Assembly: GCA_027315115.1 (NCBI GenBank)
Contig: DAHUYQ010000016.1
Coordinates: forward strand, 1 to 64,000
DNA: 64,000 nt
Direction of reading: 5' to 3'
DNA from: Solirubrobacterales bacterium
Lineage (GTDB): Bacteria > Actinomycetota > Thermoleophilia > Solirubrobacterales > Solirubrobacteraceae
The notes beneath the pieces are model-generated. The model was not told where the DNA came from. It was given only the letters and a program-made list of their open reading frames with translations, and did not search any database. The translations under genes were made by a program, and so were the position numbers. Positions 45,024 through 54,087 of this stretch are shown one piece after another. Every line of letters starts with the position of its first letter. The stretch's first letter is position 1.

Positions 45024-47477
45024 TCAGGGCCGCGGAGCCGCGGCCCGCGCGGCCTCCAGCAGCACGCGGCGCTCGGACGAGGCGACGAGCATCCGCGTGC
45101 GCTCCACGGCGTCCACGCTCACCGAGATCGCGTCTATCCCCGCGCGCACGAGCAGCTCCGCGTACTCGGGATGCACCGAGGGCGCCTGGCCGCAGATCGA
45201 GGTGGACAGACCGAGCTCACGCGCTGTGGGAATCAGCTCCCGGAGATACCGCTGCACCGCCTGGTCGCGCTCGTCGAAGGTCTCCGCGAGCGCCGGGTTG
45301 TCGCGGTCGGCTCCCAGCAGAAGCTGCGTCAGGTCGTTGGAGCCGATCGAGATGCCGGCGACGCCCAGCGCGGCGTAGTCGGCCAGGTTGAACAGCACGG
45401 AGGGCACCTCGGCCATCACCCAGAGCTCGAAGCCCTCGCGCCGCAACAGACCGGCATCGGCGATCATCTCTCGGCAACGCCGCAGCTCGCCCACCGTGCG
45501 CACGAACGGCAGCATCACGTGGAGGTTGCGCAGGCCCGCGTCCCAGACGCGCGCGATCGCCTCCAGCTCCAGCGCGAACACGTCGGGCTCACGCAGATAG
45601 CGCAGCGCGCCGCGATAGCCGATCATCGGGTTGGACTCGCGCTGCTCGAAGCGCTCGCCGCCGTGCAGGCCGGAGAACTCGTTGGTCCTGAAGTCGATCG
45701 TCCTGTATGTGATCGGCCGCGGCTGGAAGCCGGCCGCGAAGGCTTCGAGCTGGCTCGCCATCCGCCGCACCAGCTCCTGTCCGCGACCGGCCTCGATCAG
45801 CGCGCGCGGGTGCTCGTTCTCCAGCGCCTCCAGGATCATCAGCTCCGCGCGCAGCAGACCGACGCCATCCACCGGCAGCCCTCTCACCTTCTCGATCTGG
45901 GAGGGCTCGGAGAGATTGACGAGGATCTTGGTCGCGGTGGGCAGTGGCGCCATCGCCGGCGGTCTTGCGGGCGCTCCACCGTCCGGCGAGGGTGGGAGGA
46001 CGGGCGCCGGCGCTCTGGCGGGCGCAGACGCGGGCCCCCCGGCGGGCTGGCTGCCTGCCTCACGCACGATGCCCCTGGTCGCGTCGACGATCACGCGCTC
46101 GCCGTCCCTGAGCTTGCTAGTCGCCTGCCCGGTGCCGACCACGCATGGGATGCCGAGCTCGCGGGAGACAATCGCGGCGTGGCACGTCATGCCGCCCGAA
46201 TCGGTGACGATCGCCGCGGCGCGCCGCATAACAGGCACCCAGTCGGGAGCCGTCATGTGCGTGACGAGGATCTCACCGTCGCCGAGCTTGCCGGCCTCCT
46301 TCAGCGAGGAGAGGATGCGCACTGTGCCGGTCGCGCCGCCCGGCGCGCCGCCCAGACCTCTCAGCAGGATCTTGAAGTCGCTCGTGCCCGGCGCAGCGAG
46401 CTCGCTTGGGGCGCCCGCTGGGGCGCCGGCCGCCGCGCCGGCCGGGGCGCCGGAGCCGTCGGGCAGCCGCCCGGCGCCGCCGCCCGCCCGCCCGAGCGTG
46501 GTGATCGGCCGGCTCTGCAGCATCCATAGCGCGCCAGTCTCGTCGAAAGCCCACTCGGTGTCCTGGGGAGCCCCGTAGTGACGTTCGATCTGCAGGCCGA
46601 GCCGGGCAACCTGGACCGCCTCATCGTCACTCAGGGCCGGCCGCAGCGCCTCCTGCTCGGAGAGATCGCGCGCGACGGTGCCGCCACCCGGCACCGATTC
46701 CATGGCGAGCTCCTTGCGACGAACCTCGCGTATGCGCAGCGCAAAGGTCCGCTTATCGATCACCCAGCGGTCCGGCGAGACCGATCCTGAGACAACCGAC
46801 TCACCAAGCCCGAAGGAGCCCTCGATCACGATCTCGTCGCGTTCGCCCGTCGCCGGGTTGACGGTGAACATCACGCCGGCGCGCGTCGAGGCGATCTGAC
46901 GCTGGATGACGACGGCGATGTCCATTCCCGCCTGCGAAAGGCCGTTGACCGCTCTGTAGTAGACGGTGCGCGACCCGAAGAGCGAGCGCCAGCAGCGCTT
47001 TACCGCGTCGAGCACGCTCTCGCTTCCGGCGACGTTCAGGAAGGTCTCGTTCATGCCCGCGAAGGAGGCGGCCTCCGTGTCCTCCGCGGTAGCCGACGAA
47101 CGTACCGCCACCGGCGCCGACGCATCCATGCTCCCGACCAGCGTCTCGTATGCCTGGCCCACCGCCGAGGCGATGGCATCCGGGACGCTCGCCTTCTCGA
47201 TCAGGGACCGCGCCTGTGCGCTTGCCCCCTGCAGAGCAGCGGTGTCTTCGAAGTCGATGCCGTCCAGCAGCGCCGCGATCCCCTCGCGCAGGTGGTTGTG
47301 GGCGCAGAAGGCCTCGTAGGCTGGGGCGCCGATCACGAACCCATCCGGCACCGGCAGTCCCGCCGCGGTCAGCTCTCCGAGATTGGCGCCCTTGCCTCCC
47401 GCGTACTCGAAGTCGCCTCGTCGCAGCGAAGAGAAGGGCCGGACGAGATCCAGCGCTCCCGCCTTCTCCGAGGCCAT
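45024..47477 (-). CDS. ppsA: Phosphoenolpyruvate synthase
   Basis: Converts pyruvate, ATP and water to PEP, AMP and phosphate. About 817 aa from ATG 47477. The N-terminal nucleotide-binding domain has GGKGANLGEL, VAVRSSATAEDTEAASFAG and GVMFTVNPATGERDE. The central phospho-His domain has SGGMTCHAAIVSRELGIPC. The C-terminal PEP/pyruvate barrel has GLLRAELMI, ESNPMIGYRG, SIGSNDLTQLLLGADRDN and CGQAPS. Two Ala/Pro/Gly-rich linkers flank the swivelling His domain and are longer than usual. The start is uncertain: the frame is open to 47579, and GTG 47507 is possible. Divergent from the CoA-transferase gene. Confidence 0.93.
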   Translation of the reverse strand: MASEKAGALDLVRPFSSLRRGDFEYAGGKGANLGELTAAGLPVPDGFVIGAPAYEAFCAHNHLREGIAALLDGIDFEDTAALQGASAQARSLIEKASVPDAIASAVGQAYETLVGSMDASAPVAVRSSATAEDTEAASFAGMNETFLNVAGSESVLDAVKRCWRSLFGSRTVYYRAVNGLSQAGMDIAVVIQRQIASTRAGVMFTVNPATGERDEIVIEGSFGLGESVVSGSVSPDRWVIDKRTFALRIREVRRKELAMESVPGGGTVARDLSEQEALRPALSDDEAVQVARLGLQIERHYGAPQDTEWAFDETGALWMLQSRPITTLGRAGGGAGRLPDGSGAPAGAAAGAPAGAPSELAAPGTSDFKILLRGLGGAPGGATGTVRILSSLKEAGKLGDGEILVTHMTAPDWVPVMRRAAAIVTDSGGMTCHAAIVSRELGIPCVVGTGQATSKLRDGERVIVDATRGIVREAGSQPAGGPASAPARAPAPVLPPSPDGGAPARPPAMAPLPTATKILVNLSEPSQIEKVRGLPVDGVGLLRAELMILEALENEHPRALIEAGRGQELVRRMASQLEAFAAGFQPRPITYRTIDFRTNEFSGLHGGERFEQRESNPMIGYRGALRYLREPDVFALELEAIARVWDAGLRNLHVMLPFVRTVGELRRCREMIADAGLLRREGFELWVMAEVPSVLFNLADYAALGVAGISIGSNDLTQLLLGADRDNPALAETFDERDQAVQRYLRELIPTARELGLSTSICGQAPSVHPEYAELLVRAGIDAISVSVDAVERTRMLVASSERRVLLEAARAAAPRP

Positions 47478-47581
47478 GTGCTGCTGGCGCGCGCCGGTGC
47501 TGGACACAGACCAAGTCAACTCCGCGCGCCCACGCTGCACGACCGCGCAGCCCACGGAACGATGCTCCGTAGTTCTCACTC

Positions 47582-48964
47582 ATGACGCTCGGCGAGCGGC
47601 GAAATAAGTTCCAGTCGATGCGAGTGGTCGACGAATTAGAGCTGGAAGGCAGGCTTGCGGCGCTGCCCATCCTGGAGCCGCGCGTGGTCGCCAGCGGCAA
47701 CTTCGCCCCGCCGCGAGCGCTGCTGGCGCTCGCGGAGCGCTCCCTGGAGCGCTACCGGCTGTTCATGCTGGGCGCGCAGGGAGAGCTGCCGACCCGCGAG
47801 GAAGTGATCTTCGAGACGCCGTTCGTCGGGCCGGCCATGCGAGACGCAGGCAGCCGCCTGGATTACCTGCCGATGCGCCTCTCGATGGTGCCACGGCTGT
47901 TTGCGACCATGCGCCCGCCAGACGTGGTGCTGCTGCACACCAGCACGCCGAAGGCAGGCTTCGTCTCGCTGGGCATCGAGGTGAACATCCTCGTCGCGGC
48001 CGTGGAACGGGTGCGCGCGCGAGGCGGCATCGTGATCGCACAGCTCAACCGCAACATGCCCTACACGCTCGGCGACGGGGAGCTGCGAGAGGAGCTCGTC
48101 GACCTCGCCTTCGAGGCCGAGGAAGACCTTGCCAGCCCGGCTCTCAGGCCGGCACACGAGCACGCGGAGACGATCGCGCAGACGGTCGCGGGCATGGTGC
48201 AGGACGGCGCGACGCTGCAGATGGGGATCGGCCAGATTCCCGACGCGACGCTGGCGGCGCTCGCGGGCCGGCGGGGGCTTGCGATCTGGTCGGAGATGAT
48301 CAGCGACGGCGTGATGCGGCTGCAGCGTGACGGGGCGATCGACCGCAGCAGGGGCATCGTGTGCTCGTTCCTCTTCGGCTCCAAGGAGCTCTACAGATGG
48401 GTCGACTCCAACCCGCAGGTTCGGCTGACGCGCACCGAGACCACGAACGACCCTGCACGGATAGCCGCGCATCCGGCCATGGTGTCGGTCAACACCGCTC
48501 TGCAGGTCGACCTCTTCGACCAGGCGGGCGCAAGCCACGTCGGCGGACGGGTCTACTCCGGCTTCGGCGGTCAGCCCGACTTCGTCACCGGCGCGCTGCA
48601 CTCCCCCGGCGGCCAGGCGATCATCGCGCTGCGCTCCTGGCACCAGCCGACCGACTCCTCGACGATCGTGCCGCTGCTGAGGGGGCCGGCCACCTCCTTC
48701 CAGCACTCCGCGCTGGTCAGCGAGCATGGCTGCGCGCAGCTTCTGGGGCGCAGCCAGCGCGCGCAGGCGCGCCTGATCATCGAGCGAGTCGCCCATCCCG
48801 AGGCGCATGAGCAGTTGCGGCGCGCCGCGGCGGCGATGCGCCGCGACGAGGAGAGCGACGAGGCGAGCTGGCAGGCCGTCGATCAGCCTGTCGCCCGCAG
48901 AGGCAGATACCGGGCGCGGACACAGCCCCGGGTGAGCGAGCACGACCTCGGCACAATCGAGTGA
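47582..48964 (+). CDS. Acetyl-CoA hydrolase / CoA-transferase family protein
   Basis: 460 aa of the acetyl-CoA hydrolase/4-hydroxybutyrate CoA-transferase family. It shows LHTSTPKAGFVSLGIEV, LQMGIGQIPDATLAALAGR, LAIWSEMISDGVMRL and the C-terminal HVGGRVYSGFGGQPDFVTGA with SEHGCAQLLGRS. It would move CoA between acetate and other acids, or hydrolyse acetyl-CoA. That fits with acetate kinase nearby. ATG 47582 is used; ATG 47618 is an alternative, since neither has a clear ribosome binding site. The stop overlaps the PFK start (GTGA). Confidence 0.88.
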   Translation: MTLGERRNKFQSMRVVDELELEGRLAALPILEPRVVASGNFAPPRALLALAERSLERYRLFMLGAQGELPTREEVIFETPFVGPAMRDAGSRLDYLPMRLSMVPRLFATMRPPDVVLLHTSTPKAGFVSLGIEVNILVAAVERVRARGGIVIAQLNRNMPYTLGDGELREELVDLAFEAEEDLASPALRPAHEHAETIAQTVAGMVQDGATLQMGIGQIPDATLAALAGRRGLAIWSEMISDGVMRLQRDGAIDRSRGIVCSFLFGSKELYRWVDSNPQVRLTRTETTNDPARIAAHPAMVSVNTALQVDLFDQAGASHVGGRVYSGFGGQPDFVTGALHSPGGQAIIALRSWHQPTDSSTIVPLLRGPATSFQHSALVSEHGCAQLLGRSQRAQARLIIERVAHPEAHEQLRRAAAAMRRDEESDEASWQAVDQPVARRGRYRARTQPRVSEHDLGTIE

Positions 48965-50004
48965 GCATGCGATTCGCGATTCTCACAGGCGGCGGGGACT
49001 GTCCGGGTCTGAACGCGGCGATCAGAGCGGTGGTGCGCCGCGGGTTGCGCGACGGCCACGAGCTGCTCGGCTTCCGATACGGATGGGCGGGTGTCATGGA
49101 GGGCGATCTGATGCCCCTCACCATGCAGAGCACCGCCGGGATCCTGCTGCGCGGCGGCACGATCCTCGGCACCTCGCGCACCAACCCCTTCTCCGCGCAG
49201 AATGCCGGGCACGGCCTGCAGGCGATCCGCCAGACGCTCGAGCACCACAGGATCGACGCGCTGATCGCGATCGGCGGCGAGGACACCCTCGGCGTGGCGC
49301 TGAAGCTGCATCAGGCGGAGGTCCCGGTCGTCGGGATACCCAAGACGATCGACAACGACCTGGGTGAGACCGACGCCACGATCGGCTTCAACACCGCGGT
49401 CCAGATCGCCGCCGACGCGATCGATCGCATCCACACGACCGCGGAGTCGCACAACCGGGTGATGGTCGTGGAGGTGATGGGCAGGCACGCGGGCTGGATC
49501 GCCACTCATGCCGGCATCGCCAGCGGCGGCGACGCGATCCTGATCCCCGAGCGGCCATTCGACATCGAAGACGTCTGCAGCCATCTGCGTCGCCGCCACC
49601 AGCGCGGGCGCAGCTTCTCGATCGTCGTCGTCGCCGAGGGCGCAAAGCCGCGGCAGGGCACGATCGAGACGCGGGTGGGCGCCGCGCAGGACGCCTTCGG
49701 CCATGAGCGCCTCGGCGGCATCGGCGTCGTGCTGGAGCACGAGATCGAGCATCGCACCGGCTATGAGACGCGCGTCACGATCCTCGGCCACGTGCAGCGC
49801 GGCGGCGTGCCGACGGCGTTCGACCGGGTGCTGGCCACCCGTTTCGGCGTGGCGGCGATCGACGCGGCCGCCCAGGGCCGGCTGGGGAGCATGGTCTCCT
49901 TGCAGGGCACGCGAATCGTCGAGGTCTCTCTACGGGATGCGCTGCGCGAGCCAAAGCTCGTCGACCCGTCCCTGTACGAGACGGCCGCCACGTTCTTCGG
50001 TTAG
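48961..50004 (+). CDS. 6-phosphofructokinase, probably pyrophosphate-dependent
   Basis: 347 aa group III PFK. The N-terminal LTGGGDCPGLNAAIRAV binds the phosphoryl donor. GGEDTLGVA (105-113) has Asp where ATP enzymes have Gly, and IPKTIDNDL (127-135) has Lys where ATP enzymes have Gly. These two positions separate PPi-PFKs from ATP-PFKs in actinobacteria, so it is predicted to use pyrophosphate reversibly. Sugar sites are seen in EVMGRHAGWIA and LGHVQRGGVPTAFDR. GTG 48961 overlaps the upstream stop; ATG 48967 is the alternative. Confidence 0.92.
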   Translation: MSMRFAILTGGGDCPGLNAAIRAVVRRGLRDGHELLGFRYGWAGVMEGDLMPLTMQSTAGILLRGGTILGTSRTNPFSAQNAGHGLQAIRQTLEHHRIDALIAIGGEDTLGVALKLHQAEVPVVGIPKTIDNDLGETDATIGFNTAVQIAADAIDRIHTTAESHNRVMVVEVMGRHAGWIATHAGIASGGDAILIPERPFDIEDVCSHLRRRHQRGRSFSIVVVAEGAKPRQGTIETRVGAAQDAFGHERLGGIGVVLEHEIEHRTGYETRVTILGHVQRGGVPTAFDRVLATRFGVAAIDAAAQGRLGSMVSLQGTRIVEVSLRDALREPKLVDPSLYETAATFFG

Positions 50005-50013
50005 GCCAGGCGC

Positions 50014-50901
50014 TCAGCCCCCGCCGCCGAGCGGAGTGACCAGCAGCGGACAGCGCGCGTGCCGCCTCACCGCGGCCGAGACGCTGCGCCCCATGAGCCG
50101 ATCCACCGGCCCGTAGTGGTGCGCGCCGAGGACCAGCAGGTCGACGCCGCGGGAAACCTCGCCGAGCTTCTCGGACGGATTCCCCTCGCGCACCTCGCCC
50201 GTCGCCGACAGGCCCGTTGGCAGAGCCGCCATCACCTTCGCAAGCCCTTCCTCCGCGGCGAGCCGGCGAGCTTTGACGACCGCCGGGTAGGCGATCGCGC
50301 CGCCGTACTCGACGGCCAGCGCGACGCGCGTGTCCGCGATCATCACGATGTGCAGCGCCGCGGCGAGCTCGCCGGCGAGCCGCACTGCGAGATCGAGCTC
50401 CGGCCCCGGCTGCTCGATCGCGTCGCAGCCCACCGCGATGCTGGCGATCTTCGGCACAGTCAGCACCTCCTCGCAGGCGGCGAGGGCGACCGCGACCGGG
50501 CAGGGCGGATCGTGAAGGATCGCCGCCGCCACGCTGCCGAGCATCGCCTGCCCGACGCGACCGCGGTGACAGGCGCCGAGCACCAGCAGGTCGGCGCGAT
50601 GGAAGGAGGCGGCGTCCAGCAGCGCCGGCGCCACATCGAGGGCCTCGATCACCAGCGGGTGCGAGAGTGTCTGCTGCTCGCGCAGGAATGCCTGTCCCTG
50701 TTCCACGCTGCGCTGCGCAGAGCCCAGGTCGAGCCGGGGCGCGGAGGGATCGACTCTGCTGCTCGCCGTTCGCGGATGCTGCACGGTGCAGACGATCACT
50801 TCGCCGTCTCGCCCCGCCAGCGCCGCAGCCAGGGCAAGCGCTCCCCTGCCGCGCGGGGATCCGTCGAAGCCGACAAGGACCCTGGAGAACATGCCGCTCA
50901 C
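50014..50901 (-). CDS. Tandem universal stress protein
   Basis: 295 aa, two USP domains. Domain 1: VLVGFDGSPRGRGALALA, with DLLVLGACHRGRVGQAMLGS. Domain 2: IASIAVGCDAIEQPGPEL, with DLLVLGAHHYGPVDRLMGRS. Its start overlaps the GNAT stop by 4 bases, making a GNAT-USP operon; in Mycobacterium smegmatis a GNAT acetylates a USP, so a similar pairing is plausible. It is convergent with the PFK gene (9 bases between stops). Confidence 0.92.
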   Translation of the reverse strand: MSGMFSRVLVGFDGSPRGRGALALAAALAGRDGEVIVCTVQHPRTASSRVDPSAPRLDLGSAQRSVEQGQAFLREQQTLSHPLVIEALDVAPALLDAASFHRADLLVLGACHRGRVGQAMLGSVAAAILHDPPCPVAVALAACEEVLTVPKIASIAVGCDAIEQPGPELDLAVRLAGELAAALHIVMIADTRVALAVEYGGAIAYPAVVKARRLAAEEGLAKVMAALPTGLSATGEVREGNPSEKLGEVSRGVDLLVLGAHHYGPVDRLMGRSVSAAVRRHARCPLLVTPLGGGG

Positions 50902-51449
50902 TCTCGCCCGCGCTCAAAGCGCTCTCGCGCCAGCCGCCAGGCCGAGGTGGGGAGCTCGACGGCGTCGGTGCCCCTGTCGAGGCTGACTTTGGCATCGAAT
51001 CCGTCCCTGAAGACGTCCAACATGTCCTTGTTGTCAGGCAGCACCTCGGCGACGAACTGCGCCACGCCGCGCTGCTCGGCATGCTGGGCCAGCCGCTGCA
51101 CCATGATCGTGCCCAGCCCGAGGCCATGCAGCCGGTCTGCCACCTCGACCGCGACCTCCGCGCTCTGCTCGTCAAGTGGCACGTAGGCGGCATGTCCGAC
51201 CAGCGCGCCCGACCGGTCCAGCGCGACGATCCCGTAGCCGCCCTGCTCGCTGGCCGCGGCCCAGTGCGCGGCGGTATCGACGTTCGCCGCGCCGGTGAAG
51301 AACCGGAAGCGCAGCGAGCGCTCGCACAGCCCGCCCAAGAGCTCGCGCAGCGCCTGCTCGTCGTCGCGGCCGACCGGCCTCATGCGCACGATCTGACCGT
51401 CGCGCAAACGAGCGCTTGGGATCGGTTCGGAGTCGGTGGCGCAAGCCAT
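50898..51449 (-). CDS. GNAT-family acetyltransferase
   Basis: 183 aa GNAT fold. It has the N-terminal RLRDGQIVRMRPVGRDDE and SLRFRFFTG, a pattern like the Pat domains of protein lysine acetyltransferases. The acetyl-CoA pyrophosphate loop lies in VADRLHGLGLGTIMVQRL, close to Q/R-x-x-G-x-G/A. The C-terminal EVLPDNKDMLDVFRDGFDAK is typical too. The gene overlaps the USP start by 4 bases, and an HDAC-like gene lies upstream on the same strand. Protein acetylation is the likely role; the target is inferred. Confidence 0.88.
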   Translation of the reverse strand: MACATDSEPIPSARLRDGQIVRMRPVGRDDEQALRELLGGLCERSLRFRFFTGAANVDTAAHWAAASEQGGYGIVALDRSGALVGHAAYVPLDEQSAEVAVEVADRLHGLGLGTIMVQRLAQHAEQRGVAQFVAEVLPDNKDMLDVFRDGFDAKVSLDRGTDAVELPTSAWRLARERFERGRE

Positions 51450-51464
51450 GCATGCAGACGATCC

Positions 51465-51513
51465 CCGATCACGGCCGCCGGGTCATCCGCCGCGATCCGC
51501 GCCCCGTGATCGG
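51465..51513 (-). promoter_or_regulatory. 10-bp inverted repeat upstream of the GNAT-USP operon
   Basis: ccgatcacgg (51465-51474) and ccgtgatcgg (51504-51513) are exact inverses with a 29-base spacer, 16 bases before the GNAT start and 33 after the deacetylase stop. It could be a terminator stem for the deacetylase or an operator for the acetyltransferase operon. Confidence 0.45.
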
Positions 51514-51545
51514 CAAAGCACGGACCGGTGCCCGGGGCAGAGCGC

Positions 51546-52571
51546 TCAGAGCGGCCAGTAGTGACCGATGTGAGAGGCGGCGCGGGAGGTGAGAACCGGC
51601 TCCGGAGCGCAGGAGACCGCCTCCCCCTGTCCGTCAAGCGCCGCAAGGGTCAGGCACAGGCTCTCCGCCGTGGCCCGCGGCTCATACCCGCCCTCCAGGA
51701 CCGCCCCGACGGGAGCGTGCAGCCCGGCCGCGAAGTCGCGCACATGGCAGGCCATCTGGGCAAAGGAGGCGCTCTCCAGCCGGCATCCGGCCAGCGGGTC
51801 CTCGCGATGCGCGTCGAATCCGGCCGAGATCAACACGAGCTGCGGCTCGAAGGCCGCGGCCGCGGGCAGCACGATGTGCTCCAGCAGAGAGAGCCAAAGC
51901 AGCTCGTCCGAGCCGGCTGGGACAGGGAGATTGATCGTGTACCCCTCGCCCTCGCCCGATCCCACGTCCGAGAGCGAGCCCGTGCCCGGGTAGATGCCGC
52001 TCTGATGAATGCTCGCGAACAACACGTCGGAGCGATGGCGGAACGCCTCCGCGGTGCCGTTGCCGTGGTGGACGTCCCAGTCGAGCACGAACACGCGCGA
52101 GACTCCGAGCTCGGCGATCGCCAGCTCGGCCGCAATCGCCACGTTGTTGAAAAGGCAGAATCCCATCGCGCGATCGGGCTCGGCGTGGTGGCCTGAGGGC
52201 CGCGCGCCACAGAAGCCGAGCCGAGCCTCCCCCGCCAGCAATGCTCGCGTCATCTGGCAGGCCGCGCCCGCGGCATGCCGGGCGGCGCGAAACGACGCCT
52301 CACCGACGGCGGTGTCCGCGTCGATCGCGCCACCGCCCGCCACGCAGAGATCGCGGATGAAGCCGACCAGCCTCCGACTGTGGATCAACTCGAGCTCGGT
52401 CTCGCTGGCCGCGGGCGCAAGCCTGCGCTCGAACCCGAGCCAATCGCGGCGCCGCAGCGCATCCTCGATCGCATGGATGCGCTCGGGCGTGTCTGGATGG
52501 CCGGGTATGTGCGCCCGGGGATCGTGCTCCAGGGAGCTTGGGTGATGGAAGTAGAGCGCGTGCGTGCTCAT
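51546..52571 (-). CDS. Class II histone deacetylase-like (acetoin utilisation/acetylpolyamine) deacetylase
   Basis: 341 aa zinc deacetylase of the HDAC superfamily. Catalytic and metal residues are visible: RPSGHHAEPDRAMGFCLFNN (tandem His), VLDWDVHHGNGT (zinc Asp and His), FASIHQSGIYPGTG and LISAGFDAHREDP (second zinc Asp). Near the end, LEGGYEP. It may remove acetyl groups from proteins or small amines. Its position upstream of a GNAT suggests opposing acetylation and deacetylation. ATG 52571 matches the family start (MSTHALYFHHPSSLEHDPR). Divergent from the alcohol dehydrogenase. Confidence 0.92.
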   Translation of the reverse strand: MSTHALYFHHPSSLEHDPRAHIPGHPDTPERIHAIEDALRRRDWLGFERRLAPAASETELELIHSRRLVGFIRDLCVAGGGAIDADTAVGEASFRAARHAAGAACQMTRALLAGEARLGFCGARPSGHHAEPDRAMGFCLFNNVAIAAELAIAELGVSRVFVLDWDVHHGNGTAEAFRHRSDVLFASIHQSGIYPGTGSLSDVGSGEGEGYTINLPVPAGSDELLWLSLLEHIVLPAAAAFEPQLVLISAGFDAHREDPLAGCRLESASFAQMACHVRDFAAGLHAPVGAVLEGGYEPRATAESLCLTLAALDGQGEAVSCAPEPVLTSRAASHIGHYWPL

Positions 52572-52603
52572 CCGGCGGCCTGCGCAGTAGCGTAACGAGG
52601 AGC

Positions 52604-53560
52604 ATGAGGGCGATGGTCTTCGAGCAGGTCGGTGCGCCACTGCGCGCCGTGGAACGCGAGGTTCCGAGCCCTGGCCCGAACCAGATGCTGGTCAAGGTCA
52701 GCGCCTGCGGCATCTGCAGGACCGACCTGCACCTGCTCGACGGCGAGGTGAGGATCGAGCAGCCGCCACGCATCCTCGGCCACCAGATCGTGGGTCGGAC
52801 GGTGCCGGGCGACCAACGGGTCGGCATTCCCTGGCTTGGTTGGACGTGCGGGCGCTGCCGCTTGTGCCGCTCTGGACGCGAGAACCTCTGTCCGCAGGCG
52901 CGCTTCACGGGCTGCGACATCGACGGCGGCTTTGCCGAGTGGACGCTCGCCGACGCTCGCTTCTGCTTCCCGATCCCGGATGGCTACCCCGACGAGCAGG
53001 CCGCGCCGCTGCTCTGCGCGGGCCTGATCGGGCATCGCGCGCTGCGCATGTGCGGCCATGCGAGCACGATCGGCCTCTATGGCTTCGGAGCGTCCGCCCA
53101 CATCGTGATCCAGGTGGCTTGTCACGAAGGCAGGACGGTCTACGCCTTCACACGCGAGGGCGACGCGGAAGCGCAGAGCTTCGCACTGGAGCTGGGCGCA
53201 AGATGGGCCGGCTCCTCCGAGCAGCAGCCGCCGGAGGAGCTCGACGCAGCGATCGTCTTCGCACCGGTGGGCGCGCTCGTCCCGCTGGCGTTGCGGGCAC
53301 TGGCGCCCGGTGGCACGGTCGTCTGCGCGGGCATCCACATGAGCGACATCCCATCCTTCCCCTACGAGCTGCTGTGGCATGAGCGTGCGGTCCGCTCGGT
53401 CGCCAACCTCACGCGCCGCGACGGACACGAGTTCCTGGCGCTGGCGCCCGAGGTCCCCGTGGCGACACACGTCAGCACCTATGCGCTGGAGCAGGCGAAC
53501 GAGGCGCTCGCGGACCTGCGTGCCGGCAGCTTCACTGGCGCGGCCGTCGTCGTTCCGTAG
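52604..53560 (+). CDS. Zinc-dependent alcohol dehydrogenase
   Basis: 318-aa medium-chain dehydrogenase. The catalytic zinc ligands lie in SACGICRTDLHLLDGEV and the LGHQIVG segment. The structural zinc site has four Cys in WTCGRCRLCRSGRENLC. The cofactor domain has IGLYGFGASAHIVIQVA. It oxidises or reduces alcohols with NAD(P)H and would regenerate NAD+ in fermentation. Somewhat shorter than the usual 340 aa. GAGG sits just before ATG 52604; 32 bases separate its start from the divergent deacetylase. Confidence 0.9.
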   Translation: MRAMVFEQVGAPLRAVEREVPSPGPNQMLVKVSACGICRTDLHLLDGEVRIEQPPRILGHQIVGRTVPGDQRVGIPWLGWTCGRCRLCRSGRENLCPQARFTGCDIDGGFAEWTLADARFCFPIPDGYPDEQAAPLLCAGLIGHRALRMCGHASTIGLYGFGASAHIVIQVACHEGRTVYAFTREGDAEAQSFALELGARWAGSSEQQPPEELDAAIVFAPVGALVPLALRALAPGGTVVCAGIHMSDIPSFPYELLWHERAVRSVANLTRRDGHEFLALAPEVPVATHVSTYALEQANEALADLRAGSFTGAAVVVP

Positions 53561-53595
53561 CCGGAGCTGCCAGACCCGCCATGCCGGCGGACAGC

Positions 53596-54087
53596 TCAGA
53601 CACCGCCGGCGCCTGCGCCAGCCGGCTCGGGGACCGCGATCACCGGCACCTCCGCCGCCTTCAGAAGCTCCTCCGTGACAGTGCCGATCGCCGCTCGCAG
53701 GCGCGATCGGTGCTCGGAGCCGATCACGATCGCCTCGGCGCCATGCGCGCGAGCGGCCCGCAGTATCGCGGTCACCGGATCCTCGTCGAGGACCTCGACC
53801 TCGACGTCGAGATCCAGCAGCGGCCCGCCGATCTCCATCAGCATCTCGTCGATCACCGCGTGCCCGATCTCGATCCGCTCCTCCGGCGTGCTCAGAGCGG
53901 CGGGCGGCCGCATCAGCGGCTTGCAGGCGTGGACGAGCACCAGCGTGCCCTCGTGCCCCACCTGCCGGCCCGCCCATTCGACGGCGCCCTGCGCGCTGGG
54001 CGAGCGATCGCAGCCCACCACCAGGCAACGGCGTACCCGGGCTCCCTCGCCCGCCCGCTGCGCCCCGGTCTGCCCTGAAGCGCTCAT
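53596..54087 (-). CDS. Single-domain universal stress protein
   Basis: 163 aa from ATG 54087. The first 30 residues are Gly/Arg-rich, then RRCLVVGCDRSPSAQGAVEWA, the helical AVIDEMLMEIG, and EAIVIGSEHRSRLRAAIGTV, which ends in the G-T/S-V type ATP loop. Its ATG overlaps the stop of the FAD oxidoreductase by 4 bases (ATGA), so it is the third gene of a coupled USP-oxidoreductase-USP operon. Convergent with the alcohol dehydrogenase. Confidence 0.9.
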   Translation of the reverse strand: MSASGQTGAQRAGEGARVRRCLVVGCDRSPSAQGAVEWAGRQVGHEGTLVLVHACKPLMRPPAALSTPEERIEIGHAVIDEMLMEIGGPLLDLDVEVEVLDEDPVTAILRAARAHGAEAIVIGSEHRSRLRAAIGTVTEELLKAAEVPVIAVPEPAGAGAGGV

